64,000 nucleotides of DNA, taken from positions 3,162,001 through 3,226,000 of the forward strand of contig OZ316897.1 in the NCBI GenBank assembly GCA_973895155.1. The letters are read 5' to 3'. A program made the translations under genes and the position numbers. Position 1 is the first letter of the stretch, and every line of letters starts with the position of its first letter. A model generated the notes under the pieces. The model was not told where the DNA came from and made no database searches. It saw only the letters and a list, made by a program, of their open reading frames with translations. This DNA is from Marsupella aquatica. Lineage: Eukaryota; Marchantiophyta. Below are positions 1-10,338 of the stretch, in pieces.

Positions 1-301
1 AGCTCATCGTAGGCAACAAACAATTTACAAAGGGAAAACGTCGGGATCAAACAAACCTTTGTGAAAGTGCGGGTGAAAGTGCACACAAAGTGCATACTTT
101 GCGCAAAATACTAGGTTTTCACTTTGAGCACAATCTGTAGGTTACGAATGAGAGCAATGTTGAGCATTTGAGCTATCTATGTGTAATAAACATTGCCATT
201 CAATATTACAAGAAAACAATGCTCTTTGCAAAAATGCAGTACATTTGAGAGCCCTACTTGTATGTCCTGGATCCCTACCAAATTGCTAAACAGAATATGA
301 T

Positions 302-846
302 CTAAAAGCTGCTAATATATCTAGCCTTGTCTATCCCAAATTCTGAGAACTCAAATGGGTAATTGAGCTTCCAGGGATCTTTGTAGGTGTCCCATGGGCA
401 AAAACAAATGTTATCATCCCCAAGAGTCTTCCACAGTAAGAGATACTTGTTCTGATTGAACAAAGTGCTCTTAATTCCTGCCATGTCTACACATCCTGCA
501 AAGTTGAAATTTATAACTTGTCAATCAATCGAGCAGAGGAAGCAATGGGCAACAGCTGAGGAGCAGGAAATTTTGAAACCCATGGAGGGTCGTTCATGAG
601 TGCTATAAACTCTGCATTGGACATATTGTGGGCTCCTTGGGAAAATTCCTGCAAAGATTGAGAATCTGGCACTACAGGTGCTGATCGCATCTTCTCATGC
701 CAAGAAGAGAAATTACCAACTCCTGCTATGTCTACGCTATCGTGAACTCCAACACTCTTGCAATCTCGTCCTGGAAAATCTGAAATTGAATAACAAGTGC
801 TCCAAGATGAGGAGCTGCTGGACCATATATTATCGTCGTCTTCCAT
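302..846 (-). CDS. Unrecognised hypothetical protein fragments
   Basis: Two open segments on the minus strand look protein-like. The first runs from a start codon at 846 to a stop at 511, with an acidic then serine-rich N-terminus (MEDDDNIWSSSSSSW). The second runs from about 484 to 302 and is rich in aromatic residues (for example CFCPWDTYKDPWKLNYPF). A possible 3' splice site (ATTTCAG) lies just upstream of the first segment. The gap between the segments is only about 25 bases, too short for a normal intron, so whether they form one protein is unresolved. I recognise no domain. The element at 1764-13344 lies about 0.9 kb upstream. Confidence 0.35.
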
Positions 847-1759
847 GGTAGGGGCGTGGAAGAATGCAACTACCTGAAATTTGTAATTTGAAGCCTCTCT
901 CAAAGCTCCCTCCCAGCCCCCAAGTTTGAATTGCTTGCAGGAAGCATTAATTTTCAGCTGAACCACTACCAAGAATAATGGGAAATGGCAAGGGCAAGAC
1001 GGCCACAACATTATCGCACCTCCTTTGGTGTGATAGTCTTCCGCCTGGCTGAGAGCCCCAGGCCTGTTTAAAAGTACCCAAACCATGGGCACATGCAGGT
1101 TCGGGTACCCCCGACACACAACTTGCTGCACTAAGTTTCTAAAGAAGCATCAGGCCGGGCAGGTTGAATGAACGGTTTAGATGAAAAATATCAAGTGCAA
1201 AAGAGAAGTGAAGTGCTGCGCCCGTCTTGTAAAGTGCCCCTTAGTATGTAGTGTCACATAATGTCCTTCTTATTTGGAACACTTCAAAACACAGATTGAA
1301 ATATGTTCAAGGATGAACATGATTTTACATATATATATAAAGCTAACCATGTATATAACATTACTTGCTAGCCGCAAACTACATCTATTTGTGGTACCAA
1401 TACCAGTTTTTAATATGCAATTGTTCAACTTACTCTTGTAGACAGAGTGAAGAGTCTTAAGATGGAAGTAAGGATTGGAGAAAAATCAAGCATTGGGAAC
1501 CCAACATCCAGAATGCTTATTCACTCCTGGACCCCTCAAGGCCAGGATCCATACCTGGACTCGCGTTCCAACGCTAAAGATAAGTGGCAGCGTTTCCCAC
1601 CCTTGATTTAACGTCTCTGGAAAGTCATGCCACTTTTGGTAAACATTCTCTAGGGTTTTTGTCTTCCATTGGCCCACTTTTCCACATAGCCAACCCTTAC
1701 TAGCCAAAATGTAAGGATTGTCTTTAAATCTATCAAGATCTGACAATCCAAAATTAACA
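847..1759. other. Non-coding flank of the large transposon
   Basis: No supportable gene. A minus-strand open stretch at 1486-1746 ends 14 bases before the transposon insertion site and has no recognisable domain. The rest is AT-rich, with a short TA run near 1330-1340. Confidence 0.4.
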
Positions 1760-1763
1760 TAAG

Positions 1764-1790
1764 AACACGATTTCGGACCGAACGAGAACT
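1764..1790 (+). repeat. Left terminal inverted repeat
   Basis: Begins AACACGATTTCGGACCGA and continues ACGAGAACT. It pairs with the inverted right end at 13318-13344 over 18 identical bases, then with two mismatches. It abuts the TAAG target duplication at 1760-1763. Confidence 0.85.
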
Positions 1791-2300
1791 ATTTCCTCTA
1801 AACAAGAAGTGTATTTTCATTTTCCGCCGAATCTCGCGAAATCGGCAGTTTTTTTCATCAAAAACACGTTTTTGGGGAAATAATGTAATTCGTATCGGAG
1901 TTCGGATTGAAACAGCAAATTTAATAATGATCAAAACCAATGAAATTCATGCTAACAAACATTCATATTATCAAGGAACAATTAGATCCGAAAAACTTTC
2001 TCCTCAACCTCATATTCACGCTCTCCGAAGATATATGAAAGGTCTTATCTATAAATCCATATTCACGTTTCGAGCCAAGTGCGATAACTGTATCGGACTC
2101 CGGATTTGAGCCACGAAAGCTCCGACCCAATCTCAGTTTTCTCAGTTTTTGGATATTTACCAAAAATATTTTACATCATAGTCGATAAGAAGTACTGCAC
2201 GGTTCGTCAAACTTACCTTGCAGTTACCTCCGCAATTGACCAGTTACCTCCGCAAGTGACCATAGTCAACATGCCATTCTTTCAACAGCAATGCGCAGTC

Positions 2301-2513
2301 CGATAAAATTATCGTGAAAACTACGGGCGACAAAAATACTAGTCGACAATACTAAGATCCTTCGGTTCATCGGTTAAATTTCAAAATTCCTATCTATATG
2401 AAGAAAACTCTTCGCAATACCAACATCAGATAAATTTATCCCTTCAATTTCAAAATTGCAACTTCCATATGAAGGAACCACTTTTGCAATACCAACATCA
2501 GATAAATTTATCG
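2301..2513. repeat. Left subterminal palindrome cluster and 72-bp tandem repeat
   Basis: Three copies of the element's palindrome lie here: CGATAAAATTATCG at 2301-2314, the GATAAATTTATC core at 2429-2440, and GATAAATTTATCG at 2501-2513. The last two sit at the same place in a 72-bp direct duplication (about 2387-2457 and 2459-2530). The cluster is 540-750 bp from the left end, mirroring the right cluster at 12567-13193. Subterminal repeated motifs are commonly transposase-binding sites, which is an inference here. Confidence 0.75.
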
Positions 2514-2660
2514 CTTCAATTTCAAAACTATATAATTTTGCCACGATGCACGTGTGAGAATGAAATTGGAAATCCAAGAAATATACCCTTTTCTGCTATT
2601 TTGTCGTTTAGGGTGACAACCAATCAAAAGTGGACACGTGGGCCAACCCCTCAACAGACA

Positions 2661-2669
2661 CTATAAAAG
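2661..2669 (+). promoter_or_regulatory. TATA box candidate of the transposase-like gene
   Basis: CTATAAAAG lies about 420 bp upstream of the first plausible start codon of the plus-strand gene. The MITE at 2678-2974 has inserted just downstream. With it removed, the distance from TATA to ATG would be about 120 bp, normal for a plant promoter. Confidence 0.5.
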
Positions 2670-2677
2670 GGCCACCG

Positions 2678-2974
2678 CTCGGGGGTTTCACTTCCACAAA
2701 AATGGCATATCACGTGCGACGAAGGATAGGGTCATTTTATTGGTTCTAAGGGAAGACTTAAGAATTTTTGTAGAAGAACAATAGGGTCTTTTAAATTCAA
2801 TTTTGAGACTTATAAGAACATTAGGGTCTTTTTAATCCATTTTTTAGAATATTCCAAGAATATTCCAACTTTATAGGGGTTAAAAAATAATTTTTTTTTC
2901 TTACATTTTAGGGGGTTCGAGGCCTAAAAACGTCGCAGGCGATAGGGAGGTCCCCATATAGTGAGACCCCTGAG
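2678..2974. mobile_element. MITE family A, 8-bp target duplication
   Basis: Starts CTCGGGGGTTTCACT and ends AGTGAGACCCCTGAG, an imperfect inverted repeat. GGCCACCG flanks it on both sides (2670-2677 and 2975-2982). The 8-bp duplication fits hAT-type non-autonomous elements. Relatives with the same G-rich termini lie at 13532-14115, 24745-25026 and 46587-46859. It landed between the TATA box and the coding region of the transposase-like gene. Confidence 0.85.
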
Positions 2975-3087
2975 GGCCACCGCCGATAAGTTTTTGGCGT
3001 CATTATCGAGAGTAGAGTTTTGGGAGTTGTGTTCTTGGATCAACATTCTGTCCGTTGAGCCTTTCGTTTTCCCTGATTGCGGGAGGA

Positions 3088-6000
3088 ATGCAAAGCCCCA
3101 TAGTATCTCGGATAGCCATGTCTCAATCAGACACAGATTCACCTTCCAGTTCAGTTGAATCCCCTCCTAATCTTGTCACTCGCTGTTTGCCAAGTCGCAT
3201 ACTTAAAGCTCTACCTCTCTCACAGCAAATAGTGCCCGAAATCTCTGACTCAAATTCTGATGCAAGTTCTGGTCCTGAGCCCAGTACTTACTATGTGTCG
3301 CCTAGTAAACCTGAGAAGCGTCGTCTCTTGAGCGTTCCATCGCCAAGAAATGAGAAACTTTCAATCCCAGGTTTAGGTCCGAGATGTCGCTTCAGGCCAT
3401 CCATCTCGGGTTATGGAGAGGGTATCCGGCGACCGATACGCGTATTGCAGTTGGCATTCAAGTCGCCACATTCAACACAAGTTCAACGACAGATCTTTCA
3501 GTCTCCGGGTGAGGATCGGGACACAGAAATACAAAGACCGATACGGCGATCGGTCTTTGCATTGCCTGGACTGGATGTGCGAGCAAGCGAGGAATCGGAC
3601 TGCGAAGTCCAGACTCGGCCCTTTCTCGAATGGTCCATGGGAATCATGGTGAACAAGTGCTCAATTTTCCAGCAGCTCGCGGAGTCGTTGGGACTGCACG
3701 TGCGAATCCAAAATCTCCAAGTTCTCAAGGGCGGACTGTCATTGGTTCCAGGCTCCAAGTATCGAGGAGAGGTCTTAGTGGCGTTCGGGTTATGTATAGA
3801 GAGCCACGGAGTCCAATTGTGTTTTCAGATGAGTCGAGTGCATCGGAGGACGAAGATGAGGAAGGAGATAGAGAATCCGATATAATAGCACAAGTTGTGT
3901 CTTAATGTTTAGAAGGAGCTGTCGAAGAGAATAGTTATAGTCGTCTATTCAGTGCCCCTCTAAATGCGTCAAGGAGATCTATAGAGGATGGTAGCTCAGC
4001 AGAGAGTGATGCATCTATTCGCGAGGCACCTGAAGGACCCAAAAATGCCAATGTTATGAACGGATTTCAGGCTGTAGAGAAGTCAAATGAGCCTAGTAAA
4101 AAAGATAGGGACCGAATTACTAGGAAAGACAATGTGATAAATGACAAATTGAATAGAAACAAAATGAGAGAAATTCATAAGTATTCGTGTTGTGATAATT
4201 ACTGTCTGAGGAATTTGGGTCTGCTAGCCGTGACGAAACAACGCACTTATTACTATGGGCTATCCTACCCAGAGAAGAACGTCCTTCTAAGAGGATGTGT
4301 GAAGGGTGGGCATGCTGGTGCAAGTGGTTACTCAGTTAGCGGTAGATCCTTTTGTCGGAGTGGTTTTAAGAAATTATTTTTACTAGGAAATAATCATCTC
4401 CAAAAAATCTCGCAGAACATATTTTCTTGGATACAGATCGGTACAGTTTGTCGAGAAAAATCACCCGCACATCTTGGTCTCGTCCAATGGCTGGATGATT
4501 TTTTTTCCACAAATGTCGAGAGTCTCCCCAACAAGGATATCTTTCATTTACCTGACAATTGGACAAAAACAGAAGTTTTTGATGCCTTCCAGTCCAAAAC
4601 TCTAATGCGCCAAGAACAAGGCATGACATATTCGTGGTTTGTTCGCATTTGGAACAAGGAGTTTCCTCGCGTGCGTATCCCCAAAAGGAGCCGTTTCTCC
4701 ACCTACGCCCCGTGTACTGAATTCAAAGCACTCCGTGACAAGGCAACACTCGAAGCAGAAAAAAGTAAGTTTCTAAACCTGTGTGTTACTCCCGATAATT
4801 TTATCGGGTTGAGTATTCATGTGCTTCTTCTTTGGCCATGTGAGTGAATATATCGTTTGAACAGTTTGAATACTGAACCTGATAAATTTATCGCTGTCAT
4901 AGTTTTTCATTACGGTCTTGTGTTTGAATACTGAACCCGATAAATTTATCGTTGTCAGGGTTTATCATTACGGTCTCGTGTTTGAATACTAAACCCGATA
5001 AATTTATCGCTGTCAGGGTTCAACATTGCGGTTATCATGTTTTGTCCTAAACATTTTTATTATTGTAGGAAAATTCTCAAATTGCTAAACGAGCATCGGA
5101 AGGCACAAGCAGTCGAGAGGGAGAAGTTAGCAAAGCACCGGAGCAAATGTTACAAGAGTTCGGAGAAATATTTGGGCATCTGTATTGATGGAATGGATCA
5201 AAAGAAGACAGAGTTACCTCATTTCATTCGGTGTCCGAAGAATATGGATGAAAAGTATTTCATCCCCATACACGTAGTGGGTTGTTTGATCTTCAACAAA
5301 CAATTAAGTTCAAATGTTTTTTTAAACTATCCAAATATTCACAATGATAGCAACCTGACCATCCACGTTATCCAGCATATTCTGAATACCTGGGAAGGTC
5401 TGCTCCCTCCAGTGCTTTACCTCCAGCTTGATAACACAGCTCGGGAAAACAAGAATAAATATCTTATGGCATATTTGAATATGTTGGTGGAGATAGGTGT
5501 TTTCCAGAAAATAAAGGTTGGTTTCCTATTGGTGGGGCACACCCATGATCAAATTGATCAAATGTTTAGCAAGTTTTCTTCAAAATTGAACAAGCGGAAA
5601 GCTTTCCGGTTGGACACTCTTTCAGCAATCATAGAGGAATCCTACAATCCTACGGCAAAGATATTTTTCGTCGACGAGGTTGCTGATTTCAAGAAATTTG
5701 TGTCAGACAAGGATCAAGCAAATGACAAGGATATGGATGGTCAGGTTCTACGTACTCTCCACGGCATAAGTGCTCAAAAACAATTTTGGATTACTAGAGT
5801 ACTCGAAGATGGAAGTGCTCGGTCCGTATTCCATGCCAAACATCTTTCAACGACAACCGATTGGGGGGAGATGGTGGATTTTGTTTGGTACATTCCATCA
5901 TCTGGAATGTGGGTCGCACCACAAATGGCATTGAAGTCGGCCAAGGGAGCGATAGGAGACAATGAAGAGCAAGAGAATGATGCTGAGGAACAAGATGAGC

Positions 6001-6389
6001 GGGCGGCTCAAAGTTATTTGTCAACTCTTCAAAAATATTGAAGAGCAATTGAAGATGGATTCAATTACTTTGACGACGAAGATCGTCTATGGTGGGGTCG
6101 TTTTTTTGACAAACAAAAAGAAGTGATTCAGCACCACCTGAAACCTGCACAATGGAGTTTTGATTGGAGTTGGCCCAAGGTAAACGTACAGAGAGAACTT
6201 CCGAGTAATCCTACGGAAGCAGCAATGGAACCTAGCTTGGTTGATAAAGTAGCAGGTGTGAGGATAGTCATGTATTCTGGAAGTCGAAGAAAAGTCACGG
6301 AAATTGGAGACTTCAAGGATCTAGAGGTGAATACTAAATTTGCAATGACAGTCCGATATATGCAAAGTCCGATAAATTTATCGCATTAA
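3088..6389 (+). pseudogene. DUF7869-type transposase-like protein, broken
   Basis: This is the probable mobility gene of the element. The N-terminal part (from ATG 3088) is serine/proline-rich and moves, after a frame change near 3620, into an acidic linker. A Cys cluster (CCDNYC, about 4188-4205) precedes conserved helices ending in a CTEFKA motif near 4720. An intron (GT at 4765, AG at 5068) follows. The second exon has IDGMDQKKT (about 5180), LQLDNTARENKN (about 5428-5463) and VGHTHDQIDQMFSKFS (about 5533-5580). These match the DUF7869 family as I know it. Their Asp/His residues could form an RNase-H-like active site (inference). Breaks are TAA at 3903, TGA at 6039 and a one-base splice-phase mismatch. 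The frame stays open past the TGA to a stop at 6387-6389. The second palindrome-bearing stretch of the element (6370-6383) encodes the last residues. Confidence 0.75.
4765..5068 (+). other. Intron of the transposase-like gene, palindrome-bearing tandem repeat
   Basis: A GTAAGT donor at 4765 and a TTATTGTAG acceptor ending at 5068 bound a 304-bp intron. Inside are four copies of the element's palindrome: CGATAATTTTATCG at 4793-4806, GATAAATTTATCG at 4881-4893, and exact 14-mers at 4938-4951 and 4996-5009. The last three are set in a direct repeat of about 58 bp (phrase TTTGAATACTRAACC then the palindrome). Splicing as read leaves the two exons one base out of phase. One extra A in the A6 run at 4759-4764 would fix this. 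Confidence 0.7.
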
Positions 6390-6442
6390 TAAAGGTGACA
6401 AAGGTTCTTCCTCATGGAATACAGAATCCGATAAATTTATCG
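6370..6442. repeat. Two exact palindromes between the convergent gene ends
   Basis: Exact CGATAAATTTATCG at 6370-6383 overlaps the last codons of the plus-strand gene. A second exact copy at 6429-6442 lies 46 bases before the stop codon of the minus-strand methyltransferase gene (6488). Placement in the roughly 100-bp convergent gap could mean 3'-end or boundary function, or simply protein-binding sites. This is inference only. Confidence 0.8.
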
Positions 6443-7600
6443 ACAACTCCATTTGGTGATTGACATGATCCTAACGAGCACACGCAACTAATCTAATAAC
6501 ATGTCGTTGAGATCATCCTCATTTGGTGTTCTGGGAGGCTCTTCCTCAGTTTCTTCTTGTTCCTCTTCGGTCTCCTTCACGACCTCAATTACATAAGTCG
6601 ATGTCCCGAGAACACCCAATTGGCCTGCAATTGGTGGTTGAATCTCATGACCTTCAACGCCGTGCCCTTCAATCTGGGATTCTTCATATAAATTCCAATT
6701 TGACTCTAGAATCATGATCCGGGATTTCACAAAATCAATCTGCGCAGAACTCTTATCAACAGCACAACCCTAGCGAGAATTGAGGAGCGTAGCAGCTAAT
6801 GTCGATCCGGTTCCACAACAAAGATCAATAACCCAATCCTCTTTCTCAGAGAAATGGGAAACAAACCAAGCCTCCAAACCAACAGGCTTCTAATACGGGT
6901 TCACAACAAATCCCAACGGATCAACGGACTTCTTGGTTACACATGGAACCTTGATGATATTGACGCGAGACTCATCCGGTTAGAAATTGTACATGTCCAT
7001 GTTCCGAATGCCTTCCTCGCTATAGAACCTTATCGACCAGTTCTCAAAACCCCACGCCAATCAAGCTCCAGCGGGACGCTCATGAATGTTAGTCTTCTCC
7101 CAGATTCCAGCCTCGACCCCACAGTTGCATACACTCTCCAGTGCAGACATCACCATATGCGTTTGTTGTAGTGAATGGATCACAACAAACCTCCACTGCT
7201 TAGCGGTCATCATCTTTGAGAAACTTGTCAACATGTCTAAAATTTCCTTTTCTGTGAAGGCTACTTCATCAAACTCCAAACTAGGAGCATTAAAACCATA
7301 CGGAATATCCGCAACCGCAAGGGTGTAAGCCCTTGGCTGAACAAAAGAATCCAAAATTTGAACATCACCAACATGGAGATAGTAGGGAAAAGAATCCCCG
7401 TCTGCATTTTTCCATGTTTGTTCAAACGCTTCTGCTATGCCCTCGCCTAAGGACCTCAGCCGATTGTACTTATCGATTGCAGCAAGCACAAAATTCTTAA
7501 ACACATAAGGGATTTCAGCTGAGGGAACAATAACCTCCCCCGCAGAATTATAAGTGACAGCCGGAACCACTTTGCTTTTCCTTTTTGAATTAATCTTCAG

Positions 7601-7925
7601 CTGTAAAAATGTCAGACACATCTACAGTTAGAATAGCGTGAGATGAATGCTAAAGCCGATAAAAATCTCGCGATGGAGCACGCTAGCCGATAGATGGAAT
7701 CGCTTAGAAACCAACAAAGGAATGCTAAAGCCGATAAAAATCTCACGATGGAGCACGCTAGCTGATAGATGCAATCGCTTAGAAACCAACAAAGGAATGC
7801 TAAAGCCGATAAAAATCTCGCAATGGAGCACGCTAGCTAATAGATGCAATCGCTTAGAAACCAACAAAGGAATGCTAAAGCCGATAAAAATCTCATGATA
7901 GAGCATGCTATGAGAGGATGCTTAC
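7601..7925 (-). repeat. Methyltransferase intron 2 made of 75-bp tandem repeats
   Basis: The donor GTAAGC (7925) and acceptor TTTTTACAG (7601) bound a 325-bp intron that is nearly filled by about 3.5 copies of a 75-bp unit (about 7640-7910). Each unit contains CCGATAAAAATCTCGC or a close variant, a relative of the element's palindrome half-site. The same 16-mer occurs inverted in intron 1 of the same gene. Confidence 0.8.
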
Positions 7926-8996
7926 CGCGTCACTCAATTTCTCCGCCCATATGCCAAGGACCGAGACATCTGTTTCGTTGGGAAACATTTCTCTGCATGT
8001 TGCCCAATCTGGCTGACCAGATATCTGCAAAAATAGTTTCTTCACCTTGGCAAGCTTTTTCAACTTCTCACCTTCCTTGTGCATTTGATCCAAACTGATC
8101 ACCTTCCCGATAACCCTATTCAAGAGACGCTTGACATGCTCCTTATTTGACAGTCCTTGGAGACCTCAAAATGAATTTAAGTTGAGGTCCCCAGCAAGTT
8201 TATTCATTTTAATCTCCCTTACCGTCAAAGGTTTTACCTTTCCCTTTGCGTTCGTCGTTGCCACAATTTTTTTGGGTTGTCCTAAGACAATACCTTTCTC
8301 CCACATCTGGAAAATCTGCTCCTGAAGATCCCAAATTTCACCTGTTCGAAAAGCAATTTGGAAAGCCGGATCATGTTTGGCCATGGAGTCACGAACTCCT
8401 GGCGTGTACTCCATCATGCATTCTTGACAACATGCTTCGCGGACATCTTTAGTCGAGCCCACACCCATTTCAAGGAAAATATTGTGACAAGCGCGAACTT
8501 GGTCAATTTTAGTCATGTTCTTCCGATACTCCTGGTCATAGTTATGCTGGAAGCCTAACTTTCGGACCTCGGATCTCGTAAGCCCAGCATAAACCCAAGC
8601 TTCCAGCTCACCATATATTTGCAATCCGTACATTTTAAACAACTCGGACTTTGCCCGAGCACCATGATTCCCTCCAATAATTCTATACTTCCATACCCTT
8701 GACTTCAGGATGTCCCAATCTATGGTTGTGGGACAATCCTTTGGATCCACACACAGCACGAATGGGGCACTGAAGTTGGTGGGGTTTTTCATGAGAAGTA
8801 TCTTGATATTTTCCACATGCAATCTATCCACTGGTCTAATCAAAGTTGACAAATCCCCCTCCTCATCAAATATGAGATTGTCAACATGCAGAAGCACAGT
8901 TGTCCTTTGCACCCTTCGTTGCATCAGAAGACTGAGCTCTGCCTTGATCACGTCCGTCTCATACATTGAAAGAGCCGTCTCCTCCTCCTGATCAGC

Positions 8997-9157
8997 CTAC
9001 AAAAGCGTTGCAAATTCAATTAAGGAAAGAAACTGCGAGATTTTATCGGAGTTCGCATTTGTTCAACATAACTCCACAATCCGCAATTCAGGAAATAAAC
9101 AGCGAGATTTTTATCGGATTTCATATTTGTTAAATAGTACAACGACGTAGTACTTAC
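8997..9157 (-). other. Methyltransferase intron 1 with two motif copies
   Basis: A GTAAGTA donor at 9157 and a TTTTGTAG acceptor at 8997 give a 161-bp phase-0 intron. It consists mostly of two diverged copies of a repeat of about 72 bp. Each has GATAAA(A)ATCTCGC on the minus strand, the motif shared with intron 2. Confidence 0.75.
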
Positions 9158-10104
9158 CAATGGCGCCGCAGGAACCGCGACTGGAACTGATGGAATTGAC
9201 GGAGCTCTATCTACTTCTGCAGCCACCATCTTAGTCCAGCCAATCCTCTTCCTCTTTGTGCTAAGTCCAGAACCAGATGGCCCGGATCCCTCAGATCCTT
9301 TACTTTCGCTTGGTTTAACGGATGGTCCTCGATGGTTGCCCCGGCCTCTCCCACCGTCAGAGGTTCCCGCGGCATCTCCCCTGCCGCTACCTCTCCCTTT
9401 CCCTCTTCCACTTCCCAAAACCCGACCAGAAGTTGTAGGTTCGTCCACGTCAATATGTGTAGAGGATTGCAATGGTTCTTTCCGCCCCGACATTTTATCG
9501 GCATTAGAACCACCGCTGCCACTTGAACCTGGTTTCTTGAAAACAATTTTGCGGACAGGTTTGAACTCTTCACCCACAAGTCTCTTGTACTCTGCGTTCA
9601 CCCTTGGAAGCATGATGACATCACAATCTTGCACATACTGGCCGATCCAAGCCGAACCCATAACATTCATCTCTCTTGCTGCCCGAACTTTGGCAACAAG
9701 GGGATCTTCTGGATAACTATCCATCGATTTCTTATCAAAGTTATCGAGAGTAACAATGAGAGATGTGAAACCCTTGCGCCCACACATTGTCAAGAAACTA
9801 AGGCCCTCTGTCAACACTTTTCCCTCCCCGTGGCCAACCATGAACTCGACGACGGCAACAGCAATGACAGGGCCATACGAAACATTAACCTTCGCCGATT
9901 TTTGCAATTGGACCCAAAGGATTGGGGTAGCACAATCTTCGAAACCCGTGGACTGTAATCTGGCATCACGGAAGTACCATGACTTCTTGATACACTTTAC
10001 CTCTTCACAAATGTCTTCACTCGTCCAAATTGCATTGGTGAGGCTTGTCATGAGACTTTCTGCCTCAGCAGATCCACTCTTTCCACTAGCAGCCATGGCA
10101 AAGT

Positions 10105-10235
10105 CTGCAAATAAACAAATTCCAATGCAAAGAGCGATAAAATTATTGCCGCCAATCTCACAACACATGTGGACACGACATCTCATCACACAAGGACAAA
10201 GAGACCCGCAATGCAAATGACCGATAAAATTATCG
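10105..10235 (-). promoter_or_regulatory. 5' region of the methyltransferase gene with two motif copies
   Basis: A good acceptor (TTTATTTGCAG, ending at 10105) lies eight bases before the ATG at 10096, so a 5'-UTR intron is likely, although I could not fix its donor. The region holds CGATAAAATTATTG (10135-10148) and CGATAAAATTATCG (10222-10235), each flanked by TGCATTG-type arms. This resembles the arrangement in the other introns of the element. Confidence 0.5.
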
Positions 10236-10291
10236 CAAAAGTGAGCCTTCTTTAAATTGACGGCAGAGTGTACAGGTCGAAGAATCAGCTA

Positions 10292-10338
10292 CAGAACCCT
10301 AAATCCAAAACCTTAACCCCTAAACCTAAACCCTAATC
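10292..10338. repeat. Degenerate telomere-like (CCCTAAA) run
   Basis: Several imperfect units of the plant telomere repeat (AACCCTAAAT, CCCCTAAACCTAAACCCTAA) stand between the stop of the gene at 10333 and the promoter of the methyltransferase gene. AAACCCTAA also matches the plant telo-box found in promoters. It is too short to be a telomere. Confidence 0.5.

Larger units (their letters stand above)
6488..10096 (-). pseudogene. ParB-like domain fused to beta-class DNA N-methyltransferase, broken
   Basis: Three exons join in phase 0: 10096-9158, 8996-7926 and 7600-6488 (about 1,040 codons). Exon 1 holds an unrecognised domain, then a Gly/Arg/Ser-rich linker. Exon 2 contains a segment resembling the ParB/sulfiredoxin fold, ending RIIGGNHGARA (about 8690-8652), where family members usually have GNHR. 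Exon 3 carries VADIPYGF (DIPY at 7309-7298, the motif IV DPPY position) and then VIDLCCGTGST (about 6830-6800, the SAM-binding motif I). The IV-before-I order is that of class beta N6-adenine/N4-cytosine methyltransferases. ParB-methyltransferase fusions are familiar from bacteria and phages. In-frame stops interrupt it at 8166 (TGA), 7061 (TGA), 6980 (TAA), 6890 (TAG) and 6770 (TAG), with no frameshift in exons 2 and 3. The C-terminal tail is acidic. The target base and site are unknown. Confidence 0.75.

Noticed and set aside
1486-1746. Minus-strand open frame beside the transposon
   Set aside because: No domain, no splice evidence and no reason beyond openness to call it a gene.
7640-7906. 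Open frames on both strands at 7628-7906
   Set aside because: Produced by the 75-bp tandem repeat inside an intron.
9258-9716. Plus-strand open frame of 152 codons
   Set aside because: Shadow of the Gly/Arg-rich linker in the methyltransferase gene on the other strand.
10292-10338. True telomere or chromosome end
   Set aside because: Only a few imperfect CCCTAAA units, surrounded by transposon genes.
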